DNA from: Chitinophagales bacterium
GTDB taxonomy: Bacteria > Bacteroidota > Bacteroidia > Chitinophagales > Chitinophagaceae
Length of the DNA stretch: 64,000 nt
Reading direction: 5' to 3'
NCBI GenBank assembly: GCA_020636505.1
Contig: JACJXR010000001.1
Coordinates: forward strand, 372,001-436,000
The notes under the pieces were generated by a model. The model was not told the origin of the DNA and made no database searches. It saw nothing but the letters and a program-made list of their open reading frames with translations. Shown here one piece after another: positions 24,699-33,232 of this stretch. The translations under genes were made by a program, and so were the position numbers. Each line of letters begins with the position of its first letter. The first letter of the stretch is position 1.

Positions 24699-25317
24699 GT
24701 TGTCCGATTACCACTAAGTTCTTACTTCTTGATATGGCCCCGGGATTGATGCCCTGTTCTCCTTCGGGTATTGGCACACCCAATTCCTTGTAATACTCCA
24801 CCCAAAAGGGCATGAAGCTGTCTGTTCCGGGCTGTTTGAAGGTCATCACATTCAGCGGGAAGTATTCCTTATCGTAGTTCGCACTCTTAAAACATTCATA
24901 CACCAGCTCTGAGCAATAATACTTGTCATCACCCAACGTAAACGCTTCATCGTACTCCTTACCGATATAAGGTTCATGAAATCTTGCGGTTTTCACCGCC
25001 AACTGATGATTCTTGGGCCTGCCGACCAACACTTTTGGTCTGCCTGCTCTATCCACACTACGTTGCAAAAAGGTATCGAGATCGACCAATTTCACCGAAC
25101 CATATGCTTCCATCACTTTCAGCTTACCCGACACCATAACAACAATACCACAATGAGAAAAGTCCCATCCGTCAACCCCTTCTGTTACAGCTTCTATCGC
25201 ATCGCAGGCTGCACCACAGTCAAGGTCTTGAAATAGGATGTCCCCTTCCAAAAAGTTGACACTCTTTGGTGGCGTATTGCATGAAAGAAACAATAAGAAA
25301 AGCAGTAGATATCTCAT
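24691..25317 (-). CDS. YiiX/YebB-like NlpC/P60 cysteine hydrolase lipoprotein
   Basis: A 208-residue protein. Short signal peptide with a lipobox at Cys13 (LLFLSC), then a permuted NlpC/P60 fold: GDILFQDLDCG, the His-containing WDFSHCGIVV and the catalytic-Cys motif KYYCSELVYE. Family members are thought to hydrolyse amide or thioester bonds in the envelope, but the natural substrate is unknown. It overlaps ispE by 8 bases at the 3' end and precedes no obvious partner. Confidence 0.82.
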   Translation of the reverse strand: MRYLLLFLLFLSCNTPPKSVNFLEGDILFQDLDCGAACDAIEAVTEGVDGWDFSHCGIVVMVSGKLKVMEAYGSVKLVDLDTFLQRSVDRAGRPKVLVGRPKNHQLAVKTARFHEPYIGKEYDEAFTLGDDKYYCSELVYECFKSANYDKEYFPLNVMTFKQPGTDSFMPFWVEYYKELGVPIPEGEQGINPGAISRSKNLVVIGQPK

Positions 25318-25384
25318 GACGGTATTACAGACAAATAGCCGCCATCCATCGGACAGCGGCTATTCAAATATGCTTATTGAAAAT

Positions 25385-25729
25385 TTATTTTACTTCAGCA
25401 ACCAAGTTTTTGAATGTATCAGGCTCATTCATTGCCATGTCTGCCAACACTTTACGGTTCAGGTCGATACCTTTTGCAGATAGCTTACCCATGAACTGAG
25501 AGTAGCTCATACCTTCTTCGCGGCAAGCAGCGTTGATACGTGCGATCCACAAAGTACGGTAGTCACGCTTCTTCAACTTACGGCCTACGAACCTGTACGT
25601 GTGTCCTTTCTCTACAATATTCTTCGCAACGGTATATACGTTTTTACGCTTACCGTAGTATCCTTTCGCAGCCTTAAGGATCTTCTTCCTTCTCGCGCGT
25701 GATGCAACATTATTTACTGAACGTGGCAT
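25385..25729 (-). CDS. rplT: 50S ribosomal protein L20
   Basis: A 114-residue L20 starting MPRSVNNVASRARRKKILKAAKGYYG, with GRKLKKRDYRTLWIARINAA in the centre; full-length and canonical. It binds 23S rRNA early in 50S assembly. It follows rpmI after 46 bases in one transcript. infC, which often heads this operon, is not here. Confidence 0.98.
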   Translation of the reverse strand: MPRSVNNVASRARRKKILKAAKGYYGKRKNVYTVAKNIVEKGHTYRFVGRKLKKRDYRTLWIARINAACREEGMSYSQFMGKLSAKGIDLNRKVLADMAMNEPDTFKNLVAEVK

Positions 25730-25775
25730 AATTTATTTTTTAGTTCCGGCAGCACCGGATATATACAAGTTTATT

Positions 25776-25973
25776 TTAACGCAAACACAATAAGCGTTTA
25801 ACCATTTTCTCGTTGCTTACGTCCACATAACCTGTATGACCCAGGTGGCGCTTACGCTTCTTGGACTTTTTCGTCAACAAGTGACTTTTAAATGCTTTAT
25901 ATCTACGTACTTTCCCGGTTCCGGTCAAACTGAACGTCTTTTTAGAACGAGAATGAGTCTTCATCTTTGGCAT
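25776..25973 (-). CDS. rpmI: 50S ribosomal protein L35
   Basis: A 65-residue L35 from ATG 25973 (MPKMKTHSRSKKTF); the frame opens further upstream, but the promoter lies just behind this ATG. The family pattern KAFKSHLLTKKSKKRKRHLG is intact. It is first in the rpmI-rplT unit. The transcript leader would be only about 15-20 bases, leaving no room for an L20-binding leader structure. Confidence 0.95.
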   Translation of the reverse strand: MPKMKTHSRSKKTFSLTGTGKVRRYKAFKSHLLTKKSKKRKRHLGHTGYVDVSNEKMVKRLLCLR

Positions 25974-25993
25974 AGCCTCAAAATTTGGGATGG

Positions 25994-26023
25994 CAAAGGT
26001 AAAACAAATAATAAATCCCGCAA
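25994..26023 (-). promoter_or_regulatory. Promoter of rpmI-rplT
   Basis: On the minus strand TTG (26023-26021), 19 bases, then TACCTTTG (26001-25994). It ends 20 bases before ATG 25973. Confidence 0.82.
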
Positions 26024-26140
26024 AAATAATTCGGAACAATTTTCGGGCTATTTCAAATAAACATCGTTACATGGTAACATATGCCATTAGTATGCAAAGA
26101 TATTGTGTATTAACTTTATCGGGACAGAAAGAGAATAACC

Positions 26141-26674
26141 ATGCCATTATTAAGATTCAGAGCTTATTGGGAAGAAGACGACCAAGTGTACAGGGATATT
26201 GAAATCAGGCCCGGTCAGACTTTTTTGGACCTTCATAAGGCCATCATACAAGCTTACGAATTCGATGGCAAACACACAGCATCTTTCTGGGAAAGCAACG
26301 AAAAGTGGGAACGTGGCCGCGAATTGAACTCAGAAGTGCTTGTGAATAAGCGCGATGCGCCTGCATTGTCAATGTCGCGTACACCGGTATCGGCACTCAC
26401 CTCAACGCCCGACCACAAGTTCGTGTATGAGTACGACCCCAAAAAGCAATGGACCTTCTTGGTGGAACTGATAGGCGTTGCTCCCGAAGAGAATCCCAAG
26501 GTCACCTACCCGCATGTGTTCCGCAAAGAAGGTGTCGGTCCGGCTCAATATGGGGTTAAGGGTGTGAACCTTGACAAACTGCTGGAAGTGGAAGAGAAAT
26601 ACGACCTTAGCTCCGATGCCGAAGGTTTTGGTAGCGAGGGCGATGAAGAGCAGCTACCCGAAGGCGACGAATAA
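26141..26674 (+). CDS. pRiA4b ORF-3-like / IS1096 'TnpR passenger' family protein
   Basis: A 177-residue soluble protein starting MPLLRFRAYWEEDDQVYRDI, with TFLDLHKAIIQAYEFDGKHTASF, FVYEYDPKKQWTFLVELIG and YPHVFRKEGVGPAQY, the pattern of the family named after plasmid pRiA4b ORF-3 and the IS1096 passenger. The C-terminal 25 residues are very acidic. Despite the name there is no transposase, inverted repeat or other mobile feature around it. It is followed after 9 bases by miaA, a common pairing in this phylum. Function unknown. Confidence 0.8.
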   Translation: MPLLRFRAYWEEDDQVYRDIEIRPGQTFLDLHKAIIQAYEFDGKHTASFWESNEKWERGRELNSEVLVNKRDAPALSMSRTPVSALTSTPDHKFVYEYDPKKQWTFLVELIGVAPEENPKVTYPHVFRKEGVGPAQYGVKGVNLDKLLEVEEKYDLSSDAEGFGSEGDEEQLPEGDE

Positions 26675-26683
26675 GCATAAGCT

Positions 26684-27586
26684 TTGAACTCCGATAAAAC
26701 AGTCTACGTAATTGCAGGGCCTACGGCAGTGGGTAAAACAGCTATTGCCATTGCATTGGCAAAAAAGCTGGACACAGAGATCATTTCAGCAGACAGCCGC
26801 CAATGCTATCGTGAAATGAGCATCGGCACAGCAAAGCCTACCAAAGAAGAACTGACACAGGTACACCATTATTTTATCAATAGCCATTCAGTAACTGAGG
26901 AGTTGAATGCTGCCGATTATGAAAAGTTGGCATTGACATACCTCGAAGAGATATTTAAGCAGCATGATACTGCCGTTGTTTGCGGTGGTACAGGATTGTA
27001 CATTAAGGCTCTTTGCGAGGGCATTGACGAAATGCCCGAAGTAGACAATACGGTTGAAGAAGAAATCCAAGCTCAATTCAAAGAACAGGGCATTGAATGG
27101 TTGCAAAATGCAGTGAAAGAAGAAGATCCAAGTTTTTATGAAACGGGGGAAATTCAAAACCCTGTCAGGCTCATCCGTGCTTTAACCTTTGTACGCTCAA
27201 CAGGAGAGAGTATTACCGCATATCGCACCGGGCAGAAAAAAGAACGGCCTTTCAATGTGGTGAAAATAGCCTTGGAAATGCCGCGCGAGGTATTATATGA
27301 CCGTATCAATCGCCGAGTAGACCTCATGATGCAAGAAGGGCTTCTTGAGGAAGCCAAAACACTATACACTCAAAAGGGTCTTAAGAACCTACAAACCGTC
27401 GGCTACCAAGAACTTTTTGAATATATGGACGGGAAGTGTACACTCGAAGATGCTGTTGACAAAATAAAACAACACAGTCGCAACTATGCCAAGCGCCAAC
27501 TTACTTGGTTTAGAAAGGATAAAGAATACAGATGGCTTGACGCAAGTAGTGACATCATTGTCAAAGAAATAATTAATAACAAATAA
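26684..27586 (+). CDS. miaA: tRNA dimethylallyltransferase
   Basis: A 300-residue MiaA, which transfers a dimethylallyl group to A37 of tRNAs reading UNN codons. P-loop AGPTAVGKTAIAIALA, ISADSRQCYREM, GGTGLYIKAL and QTVGYQELFEYMDG are all present. The likely start is TTG 26684 (reading NSDKTVYVIAGP next); there is no ATG between it and the P-loop. It follows the pRiA4b-like gene after 9 bases. The donor comes from the MEP pathway represented by Dxs and IspE. Confidence 0.94.
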   Translation: MNSDKTVYVIAGPTAVGKTAIAIALAKKLDTEIISADSRQCYREMSIGTAKPTKEELTQVHHYFINSHSVTEELNAADYEKLALTYLEEIFKQHDTAVVCGGTGLYIKALCEGIDEMPEVDNTVEEEIQAQFKEQGIEWLQNAVKEEDPSFYETGEIQNPVRLIRALTFVRSTGESITAYRTGQKKERPFNVVKIALEMPREVLYDRINRRVDLMMQEGLLEEAKTLYTQKGLKNLQTVGYQELFEYMDGKCTLEDAVDKIKQHSRNYAKRQLTWFRKDKEYRWLDASSDIIVKEIINNK

Positions 27587-27587
27587 A

Positions 27588-27612
27588 AAAGCCCCTGCGA
27601 TGCAGAGGCTTT
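27588..27612. terminator. Terminator after miaA
   Basis: An 11-bp stem with one mismatch (27588-27598 with 27602-27612) around GAT. It lies between convergent genes ending at 27586 and 27632. Confidence 0.7.
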
Positions 27613-27631
27613 AATATCGTTAAGCGTTAGC

Positions 27632-27826
27632 TTATTTCTTTTCGGCTTTTTTCTCGTCTTTGTGACAATCTTTCTTGTCGCCTTTTTTGCAACAAGCTTT
27701 TTTCTCATCTTTCTTGCAACACTCTTTCTTTTCACCTTTCTTGCAGTTGCCTTTTTTGTCGCCATCACCGGCCATAACAACACCTGTCATCAACAAGGCG
27801 CATAGTAACAATGATAATTTTTTCAT
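27632..27826 (-). CDS. Small secreted Cys/Lys-rich repeat protein
   Basis: A 64-residue protein: signal peptide MKKLSLLLCALLMTGVVMAG, then a mature part of about 44 residues made of short Lys-rich units carrying cysteines (GNCKKGEKK, ECCKKDEKK, ACCKKGDKK, DCHKDEKK). Six Cys and one His in repeated positions suggest metal binding or disulfide crosslinking, but no known family is recognised. The strong signal peptide and ATG start argue that it is real and not a low-complexity artefact. It is transcribed alone, convergent with miaA. Confidence 0.72.
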   Translation of the reverse strand: MKKLSLLLCALLMTGVVMAGDGDKKGNCKKGEKKECCKKDEKKACCKKGDKKDCHKDEKKAEKK

Positions 27827-27875
27827 GCTTTGTTTTATTTAAGTAGTTAAGATTCTGATACGTCAGGGTACGAAT

Positions 27876-28532
27876 TTAGGGTAATTCAGCCAAAACAGTC
27901 ACACCACCTTGTGTTATATCACCAATTTTAACATTTAAAGGTGTTCCAACAGGGAAAAACACATCCACCCGTGAGCCAAAGCGTATGAAGCCGAACTCTT
28001 TGGACTGCTGTACCGTATCACCTTCTTTAACATAATAAGCTATACGTCTTGCCATAGCACCGGCTATCTGCCTTACCAACAACTCGCTTCTGTCATTTCC
28101 GAGTACATACGAGGTACGCTCATTCAATGTGGAGGATTTGGGGTGCCAAGCCACCAAATACTTACCAGGATGATATTTGAAGTACTTCACAACTCCATTG
28201 ATCGGGTTCAGGTTTTGGTGTACGTTCAGCGGCGACATGAATATCGACACTTGCAATCGCTGGTCTTTGAAATACTCAGGCTCGTATACCTCTTCTATCA
28301 CCACCACTTTACCATCTGCAGGTGCCACTATCAGGTTTTCACCCACGCTAAGGTCTCTTTTCGGGATACGGAAGAACCAAATAACCCAAAACCATATCAG
28401 GAAGAACACAACCTGTATACCATAATGCAACCATGAAATGTGGCTCAGGTACTTGTTGTTTACAAACCATATCACAGCCCATAGGACCGTGGCTATAACA
28501 ATGAATATATATCCTTCGCGATGAATTGACAT
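27876..28532 (-). CDS. psd: Phosphatidylserine decarboxylase (short form)
   Basis: A 218-residue short-type Psd. Two N-terminal hydrophobic segments (about 9-24 and 35-54) anchor it; then VAPADGKVVVIEEV, the His motif SIFMSPLNVHQNLNP, and the self-cleavage site GS in FGFIRFGSRVDVF, where the serine becomes the pyruvoyl cofactor. It makes phosphatidylethanolamine. It lies 15 bases downstream of cdsA in the same transcript, so two consecutive parts of phospholipid synthesis are grouped. Confidence 0.94.
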   Translation of the reverse strand: MSIHREGYIFIVIATVLWAVIWFVNNKYLSHISWLHYGIQVVFFLIWFWVIWFFRIPKRDLSVGENLIVAPADGKVVVIEEVYEPEYFKDQRLQVSIFMSPLNVHQNLNPINGVVKYFKYHPGKYLVAWHPKSSTLNERTSYVLGNDRSELLVRQIAGAMARRIAYYVKEGDTVQQSKEFGFIRFGSRVDVFFPVGTPLNVKIGDITQGGVTVLAELP

Positions 28533-28536
28533 GTCG

Positions 28537-28544
28537 CAAAATTA
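28537..28544 (-). promoter_or_regulatory. Possible internal -7 element before psd
   Basis: The minus strand reads TAATTTTG just upstream of the psd ATG, in the cdsA-psd gap and overlapping nothing else. The distance to the ATG is only about 5 bases, so it may be chance or a leaderless start. Confidence 0.25.
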
Positions 28545-28547
28545 GTT

Positions 28548-29384
28548 TTAAAAAATGGTCACAGGTATATACTCCATGAAAATATATGCATAGGTGAATG
28601 CAAATGGCGTGGCTACGAGTAATGAATCGAACCTATCGAGCGCACCTCCATGTCCGGGCATCAGCTTGCCCGAGTCTTTTATATCCGCCAAACGTTTGAG
28701 TTTTGATTCCAACAGGTCTCCCGCCGTTCCCGCAACCGACGCACAAAGCGCAAGTGCCATCCAGTCTATCATCTCATAGTATGGGCTGTAATAACCCCAT
28801 ATGGCAGCACCGGCGATGGTTAGTATCGCCCCTCCTGCAGTACCTTCCCATGTTTTCTTGGGAGATATTTTTGAGAATGGTGTTTTACCAATGAAAGAAC
28901 CCACCAAATAAGCCATTGTATCGTTCATCCATATCATTAACACCAAAGCCACCGGTATTACTTGTGATTGCACATACATTGAGTACAACAGCGCCATAGG
29001 CACCATGATGTACATCTGCCCCCCTAGGGCGTACATCCCCGAACGCCATGCATTCTTTTTGGATAATACTGTGGCAAGTATGATAAATGTAGGTATGGCG
29101 ATAAGTATGGGTGAGAACCTGATGCCCAACAACACTTTTGTTTGAAACAGTAACCAAAGCAAACTGGCTATTTGTATGAATATCGGTAACCATGCAGGCT
29201 GATGGGTTTCAGGATCTATTTTCTTTATCAAAGGGAAAAACTCCAAAAGACATAATACTTGTATCAAGCATATCAATGTGATAAAAGCATATTCGTAGCT
29301 CCACAACAAGCCTGTCATCATCACCGCGGAAAAAACGATGGCGCTTCCTAAACGTGTAAAGAATGTCGGCCAGTGCAGTGCCAT
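28548..29384 (-). CDS. cdsA: Phosphatidate cytidylyltransferase
   Basis: A 278-residue membrane enzyme (7-8 helices) that forms CDP-diacylglycerol from phosphatidate and CTP. The family signature is clear near the C-terminus: KISPKKTWEGTAGG, then SVAGTAGDLLESKLKRLADIKDSG and MPGHGGALDRFDSLL. It starts one base after the stop of the upstream CPBP gene and is followed by psd; the three form one minus-strand operon. Confidence 0.95.
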   Translation of the reverse strand: MALHWPTFFTRLGSAIVFSAVMMTGLLWSYEYAFITLICLIQVLCLLEFFPLIKKIDPETHQPAWLPIFIQIASLLWLLFQTKVLLGIRFSPILIAIPTFIILATVLSKKNAWRSGMYALGGQMYIMVPMALLYSMYVQSQVIPVALVLMIWMNDTMAYLVGSFIGKTPFSKISPKKTWEGTAGGAILTIAGAAIWGYYSPYYEMIDWMALALCASVAGTAGDLLESKLKRLADIKDSGKLMPGHGGALDRFDSLLVATPFAFTYAYIFMEYIPVTIF

Positions 29385-29385
29385 A

Positions 29386-30348
29386 TCAATAGTTTTCTCG
29401 TTTTTCTTGCTCTATCTCCTCCAATTCCTGTGTTGTAAAATCGTTTGTCCAAGTTTTCGGTAAAGGCGTCTTGTTCTTCCATAGCATGTAGAATGCCAAC
29501 ACGAACACTATCAAGCCTACGGCAAACAGCCCCATCGGCATTTCGTTCGTTTCTGAAAGTTTGCTGATCTGCTCATTGTTTCTACCGAAGTACACCAACG
29601 AAACCTGTGTGAAATCCACTATCCAATGGGCATACATTGCCAACACCAACGAACCGGTAAGATAATACACATAGCCCAACACCATACCTGCAATAAGTAT
29701 TGGTATCAGGCCAAGCACATTGCCGTGTATCATAGCAAAGAACACAGACGACAATAATATCGGCCAAAATATACTGCCTACCATTTTCTTGGAGGCGAAC
29801 CGCATCATGATACCACGAAACAACAACTCCTCACCCACAGCGGGCAATATCGACATCACTATAATGGCACTAATGTATTCGGGTACAGTTGTCAGGTTCA
29901 ATATCCCATTTTGTTGCGCTTCGAAAGTCTCTTTCGACTTTTCCAGACTATCAGATAGCGGGATCATATCGATAAGAGATGCCAAACCTGATATTACAGG
30001 AATGGTTGCCAATGCCAATACTCCCACCCACAACCACTGATCGCTCTTACCTGCGCCCTTGATATTCAGATATTCCAACGGACGAGGATGCAACGCATAA
30101 ACAAACATTGCCACAGAAAGTGTAAACATGCCTAAATGCGCAATACCTTGAAATGTCAGGAATCCTATTCTTACTTGAGGACTGCTTGATTCAGATATAT
30201 TCTGGATCTGCTCAATCGATACTCCTGTAAGCATCGGTGCGAGATACAAGGCAACTACCGAAAAGAATGTAAGGGAAATGAAAAACACCAGTACAAACTG
30301 TACCAGCTGCATAAACCATGTATACTCTCTCCAATATCTGTTAAACAT
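29386..30348 (-). CDS. CPBP family intramembrane metalloprotease
   Basis: A 320-residue polytopic protein with about eight helices. The CPBP/Abi motifs are present: EELLFRGIMMRF, FAMIHGNVLGLIP and a third His/Asn region. Members of this family are Rce1-like glutamate-type intramembrane proteases; substrates in Bacteroidota are unknown. It heads the operon with cdsA and psd, and a consensus -7 element lies 17 bases upstream of its ATG. Confidence 0.87.
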   Translation of the reverse strand: MFNRYWREYTWFMQLVQFVLVFFISLTFFSVVALYLAPMLTGVSIEQIQNISESSSPQVRIGFLTFQGIAHLGMFTLSVAMFVYALHPRPLEYLNIKGAGKSDQWLWVGVLALATIPVISGLASLIDMIPLSDSLEKSKETFEAQQNGILNLTTVPEYISAIIVMSILPAVGEELLFRGIMMRFASKKMVGSIFWPILLSSVFFAMIHGNVLGLIPILIAGMVLGYVYYLTGSLVLAMYAHWIVDFTQVSLVYFGRNNEQISKLSETNEMPMGLFAVGLIVFVLAFYMLWKNKTPLPKTWTNDFTTQELEEIEQEKRENY

Positions 30349-30364
30349 AATTGAATATTACTCG

Positions 30365-30372
30365 CAAAGGTA
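30365..30372 (-). promoter_or_regulatory. -7 element of the CPBP-cdsA-psd operon
   Basis: TACCTTTG on the minus strand, 17 bases upstream of ATG 30348. No TTG at the standard distance. Confidence 0.6.
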
Positions 30373-30546
30373 ACAGTGTAATGTCACTTTGGCTTGATTA
30401 TTGGCTACTTAATCGGGAAATGAAGATAATTATGTGCTTTCAGCCGATATTTCGAACAAAACAGACTCATAACTGTTTTTGCAAATATTAGTCCGCCACA
30501 TCATAATCTTTGCGTATTTTTGACGATTAGTTTCTAAGTAGTACTC

Positions 30547-32475
30547 ATGGAAGGAATAGAGGCAGGGCCGTTGTTGAGCAAAATAGATACTCCGGCCGAC
30601 CTGAAAAAGCTAAAGAAAGAAGAGCTGCAGCTTGTTTGCAATGAGTTAAGGCAATACATCATCGACTGTGTGAGTGTACATGGTGGCCACTTCGGTGCCA
30701 GTCTCGGTGTTGTGGAGCTTACCGTTGCCCTCCATTATGTACTCAATACCCCATACGACCAGCTTGTTTGGGACGTGGGTCACCAAGCATACGGTCATAA
30801 AATACTTACAGGCCGTCGCGAGAATTTCCATACCAATCGTAAATACAAAGGACTGAGCGGCTTCCCCAAACGCAGCGAAAGCGAATACGATACTTTCGGC
30901 GTAGGTCACTCATCCACATCCATATCGGCCGCTTTGGGCATGGCCATTGCTTCCAAATACAAAGGAGAGAAAGACCGCATGCACGTAGCCGTTATCGGTG
31001 ATGGTGCCATGACAGCGGGATTGCCTTTCGAAGCACTGAACCATGCAGGCGTGAGCAATGCCAACTTGTTGGTGATACTCAACGACAACAACATGTCGAT
31101 AGACCCTAACGTGGGTGCATTGAAAGAATATTTGACGGACATCACTACTTCGCACACTTACAATAAGCTGCGCGACGACATATGGAAGCTGATGGGCAAA
31201 CTCCCATACGGTGACCTTCAGCGCGACCTTGCTTCCAAACTGCAAGCAAGCGTAAAAGGTATGTTGTCCAAAACAAGCAATCTGTTCGAAGCATTGGGGC
31301 TACGCTACTTCGGTCCCATAGACGGACACAATGTGCTGAAGGTGACGGAAATACTTGAACACCTGAAAGATATTCCGGGACCTAAGTTGCTGCACATAAA
31401 AACCGTAAAGGGTAAAGGTTACGACCTTGCCGAAAAAGACCAAACACTTTGGCATGCGCCGGGAACTTTCGATAAAGTAACGGGCAAGATCAATAAAAAG
31501 ACTTTCGACGCTCCTCAACCACCGAAGTATCAGGATGTTTTCGGACATACAATTATTGAGTTGGCTAAGGAGAATGATAAGATAATGGGTATCACACCCG
31601 CCATGCCTTCCGGCTCATCGCTTAAGTACATGATGGCTGAAATGCCAGACCGTGCATTCGATGTAGGTATTGCCGAGCAACATGCCGTAACGGTAAGTGC
31701 AGGCTTGGCCACACAAGGCATGAGGCCGTTCTGTAACATATACAGCTCGTTCATGCAGCGTGCATACGATATGGTGGTACACGATGTGGCCATACAGAAC
31801 CTACCTGTTGTATTCTGCCTAGACCGTGCAGGACTTGTCGGCGAAGACGGACCTACACACCACGGTGCATACGACATTGCCTACATGCGTTGCATACCCA
31901 ACATGATAGTGAGTTCGCCGATGAACGAAGCTGAGCTTCGCAACCTCATGTATACATCACAACTGGATGAGACCAAAAATCCATTTGTGATACGCTACCC
32001 TCGTGGACAAGGTGTTATGCCCGAATGGCGCACACCGATGCAAAAAATAGAGATCGGTAAAGGACGCATCATCAAAGAAGGTGAAGACGTGGCCATACTT
32101 ACCATTGGGCATCCAGGCAACTTCGCAGTAGCGGCTTGCAAAGAATTGCAAAAAGAAGGATTGAATCCTGCACACTACGATTTGCGCTTCGCCAAACCGT
32201 TGGATGAAGAACTGTTGCACGATATTGCACAGAAATTCGACCGTATAATAACTGTTGAAGACGGTACGATCGTTGGTGGATTCGGTAGTGCAGTGCTTGA
32301 GTTCTTTGCTGCAAACAGCTACAAACCGACAGTGAACATGCTCGGCATACCTGACCGTATAGTAGAGCACGGCAAACCGGAGCAACTACATGCCGAATGT
32401 CATTACGACGCCAAAGCCATTGCCGAAGCCGTTCGCGATATGGTGAGCAAAAATGTGGTGAAGGAGTTATTGTAA
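30547..32475 (+). CDS. dxs: 1-deoxy-D-xylulose-5-phosphate synthase
   Basis: A 642-residue Dxs, the thiamine-diphosphate enzyme that condenses pyruvate and glyceraldehyde 3-phosphate at the entry to the MEP pathway. The TPP motif GDGAMTAG...LNDNNMSI, the GHQAYGHKILTGR block, EQHAVTVSAGLA and DRAGLVGEDGPTHHG are complete. It is transcribed alone; a TATTTTTG -7-like box is present at 30515-30522 but without a TTG partner. The 3' end overlaps the convergent VOC gene by 9 bases. Confidence 0.97.
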   Translation: MEGIEAGPLLSKIDTPADLKKLKKEELQLVCNELRQYIIDCVSVHGGHFGASLGVVELTVALHYVLNTPYDQLVWDVGHQAYGHKILTGRRENFHTNRKYKGLSGFPKRSESEYDTFGVGHSSTSISAALGMAIASKYKGEKDRMHVAVIGDGAMTAGLPFEALNHAGVSNANLLVILNDNNMSIDPNVGALKEYLTDITTSHTYNKLRDDIWKLMGKLPYGDLQRDLASKLQASVKGMLSKTSNLFEALGLRYFGPIDGHNVLKVTEILEHLKDIPGPKLLHIKTVKGKGYDLAEKDQTLWHAPGTFDKVTGKINKKTFDAPQPPKYQDVFGHTIIELAKENDKIMGITPAMPSGSSLKYMMAEMPDRAFDVGIAEQHAVTVSAGLATQGMRPFCNIYSSFMQRAYDMVVHDVAIQNLPVVFCLDRAGLVGEDGPTHHGAYDIAYMRCIPNMIVSSPMNEAELRNLMYTSQLDETKNPFVIRYPRGQGVMPEWRTPMQKIEIGKGRIIKEGEDVAILTIGHPGNFAVAACKELQKEGLNPAHYDLRFAKPLDEELLHDIAQKFDRIITVEDGTIVGGFGSAVLEFFAANSYKPTVNMLGIPDRIVEHGKPEQLHAECHYDAKAIAEAVRDMVSKNVVKELL

Positions 32476-33138
32476 TTTAATAGCGACTTTCCCATTTTCA
32501 TAAGATATTGTACGACTTAAATTATACCTCTGTATTTTAGCGATAAAAGCTGAATAGTACACTGTATCATCTGTCGGGTACCATTTTTTCTCTTCAGGGT
32601 TTACGCAAATAAAAAGTCCTTTTTCATCTCCTATGGCACAAAAGCGATAAAATCCACCGTCGTATATCTCTAGTCCTATATTTAATGACAAGCTATTGTA
32701 GCAGGATTCTATATCTGTACTAGCTATTCCTATCTCTGATATTTCTTTAATACAACCAATGTCGAAACTATCTCCATACCCGTAATTCAACTCTTTTCTT
32801 CCGATGAACTCAACAATATTTTTATCCTCGTCATAAAAGTAAACTGCTCTTGCCTGCCAATCTTCAAATTCATGTATTTCAAACCTTCCATTTTTTAATA
32901 CGGCTACTTTTTCTTTTGTCCAATGTAGCGCATCGTCTATTGACTTGTAAGGAATGTTCAATGCGAAATGATATGGCGTACTCCCTTCTTTCGTAATAAA
33001 TGTAAGCAGGCTATTGCCTATGTTTAGTGTAAAGCTGTCTTCGTTTTTATCAATACATATGAACCCTAACCTTTGCGTATAAAACTTATACTGTGCTTCT
33101 AACTGACCGGTAAAAAGGGTTAGCGACTTGATTTCCAT
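32467..33138 (-). CDS. VOC (glyoxalase/dioxygenase) superfamily protein
   Basis: A 223-residue protein with two VOC modules. The first is typical: MEIKSLTLFTGQLEAQYKFY, YHFALNIPYKSIDDALHW and RAVYFYDEDKNIVEFIGR, with metal-type His and Glu at expected places. The second half (from about residue 130) is a more degenerate module. Substrate unknown; glyoxalase, fosfomycin-resistance and dioxygenase roles all share this fold. It overlaps the end of dxs by 9 bases. Confidence 0.78.
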   Translation of the reverse strand: MEIKSLTLFTGQLEAQYKFYTQRLGFICIDKNEDSFTLNIGNSLLTFITKEGSTPYHFALNIPYKSIDDALHWTKEKVAVLKNGRFEIHEFEDWQARAVYFYDEDKNIVEFIGRKELNYGYGDSFDIGCIKEISEIGIASTDIESCYNSLSLNIGLEIYDGGFYRFCAIGDEKGLFICVNPEEKKWYPTDDTVYYSAFIAKIQRYNLSRTISYENGKVAIKLQ

Positions 33139-33232
33139 ACGACGAAAATACTTTTTTCTGCATTTAGTGCCTGAGGCACTACTATCTGCGTGCGATACTC
33201 ACCAACAAAATAAATATCCCTACTTTTAATAC

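Noticed and set aside
26141..26674. Insertion sequence remnant suggested by the family name IS1096 TnpR passenger
   Set aside because: No transposase, terminal inverted repeats or target duplication is seen, and the gene pairs with miaA as in other genomes.
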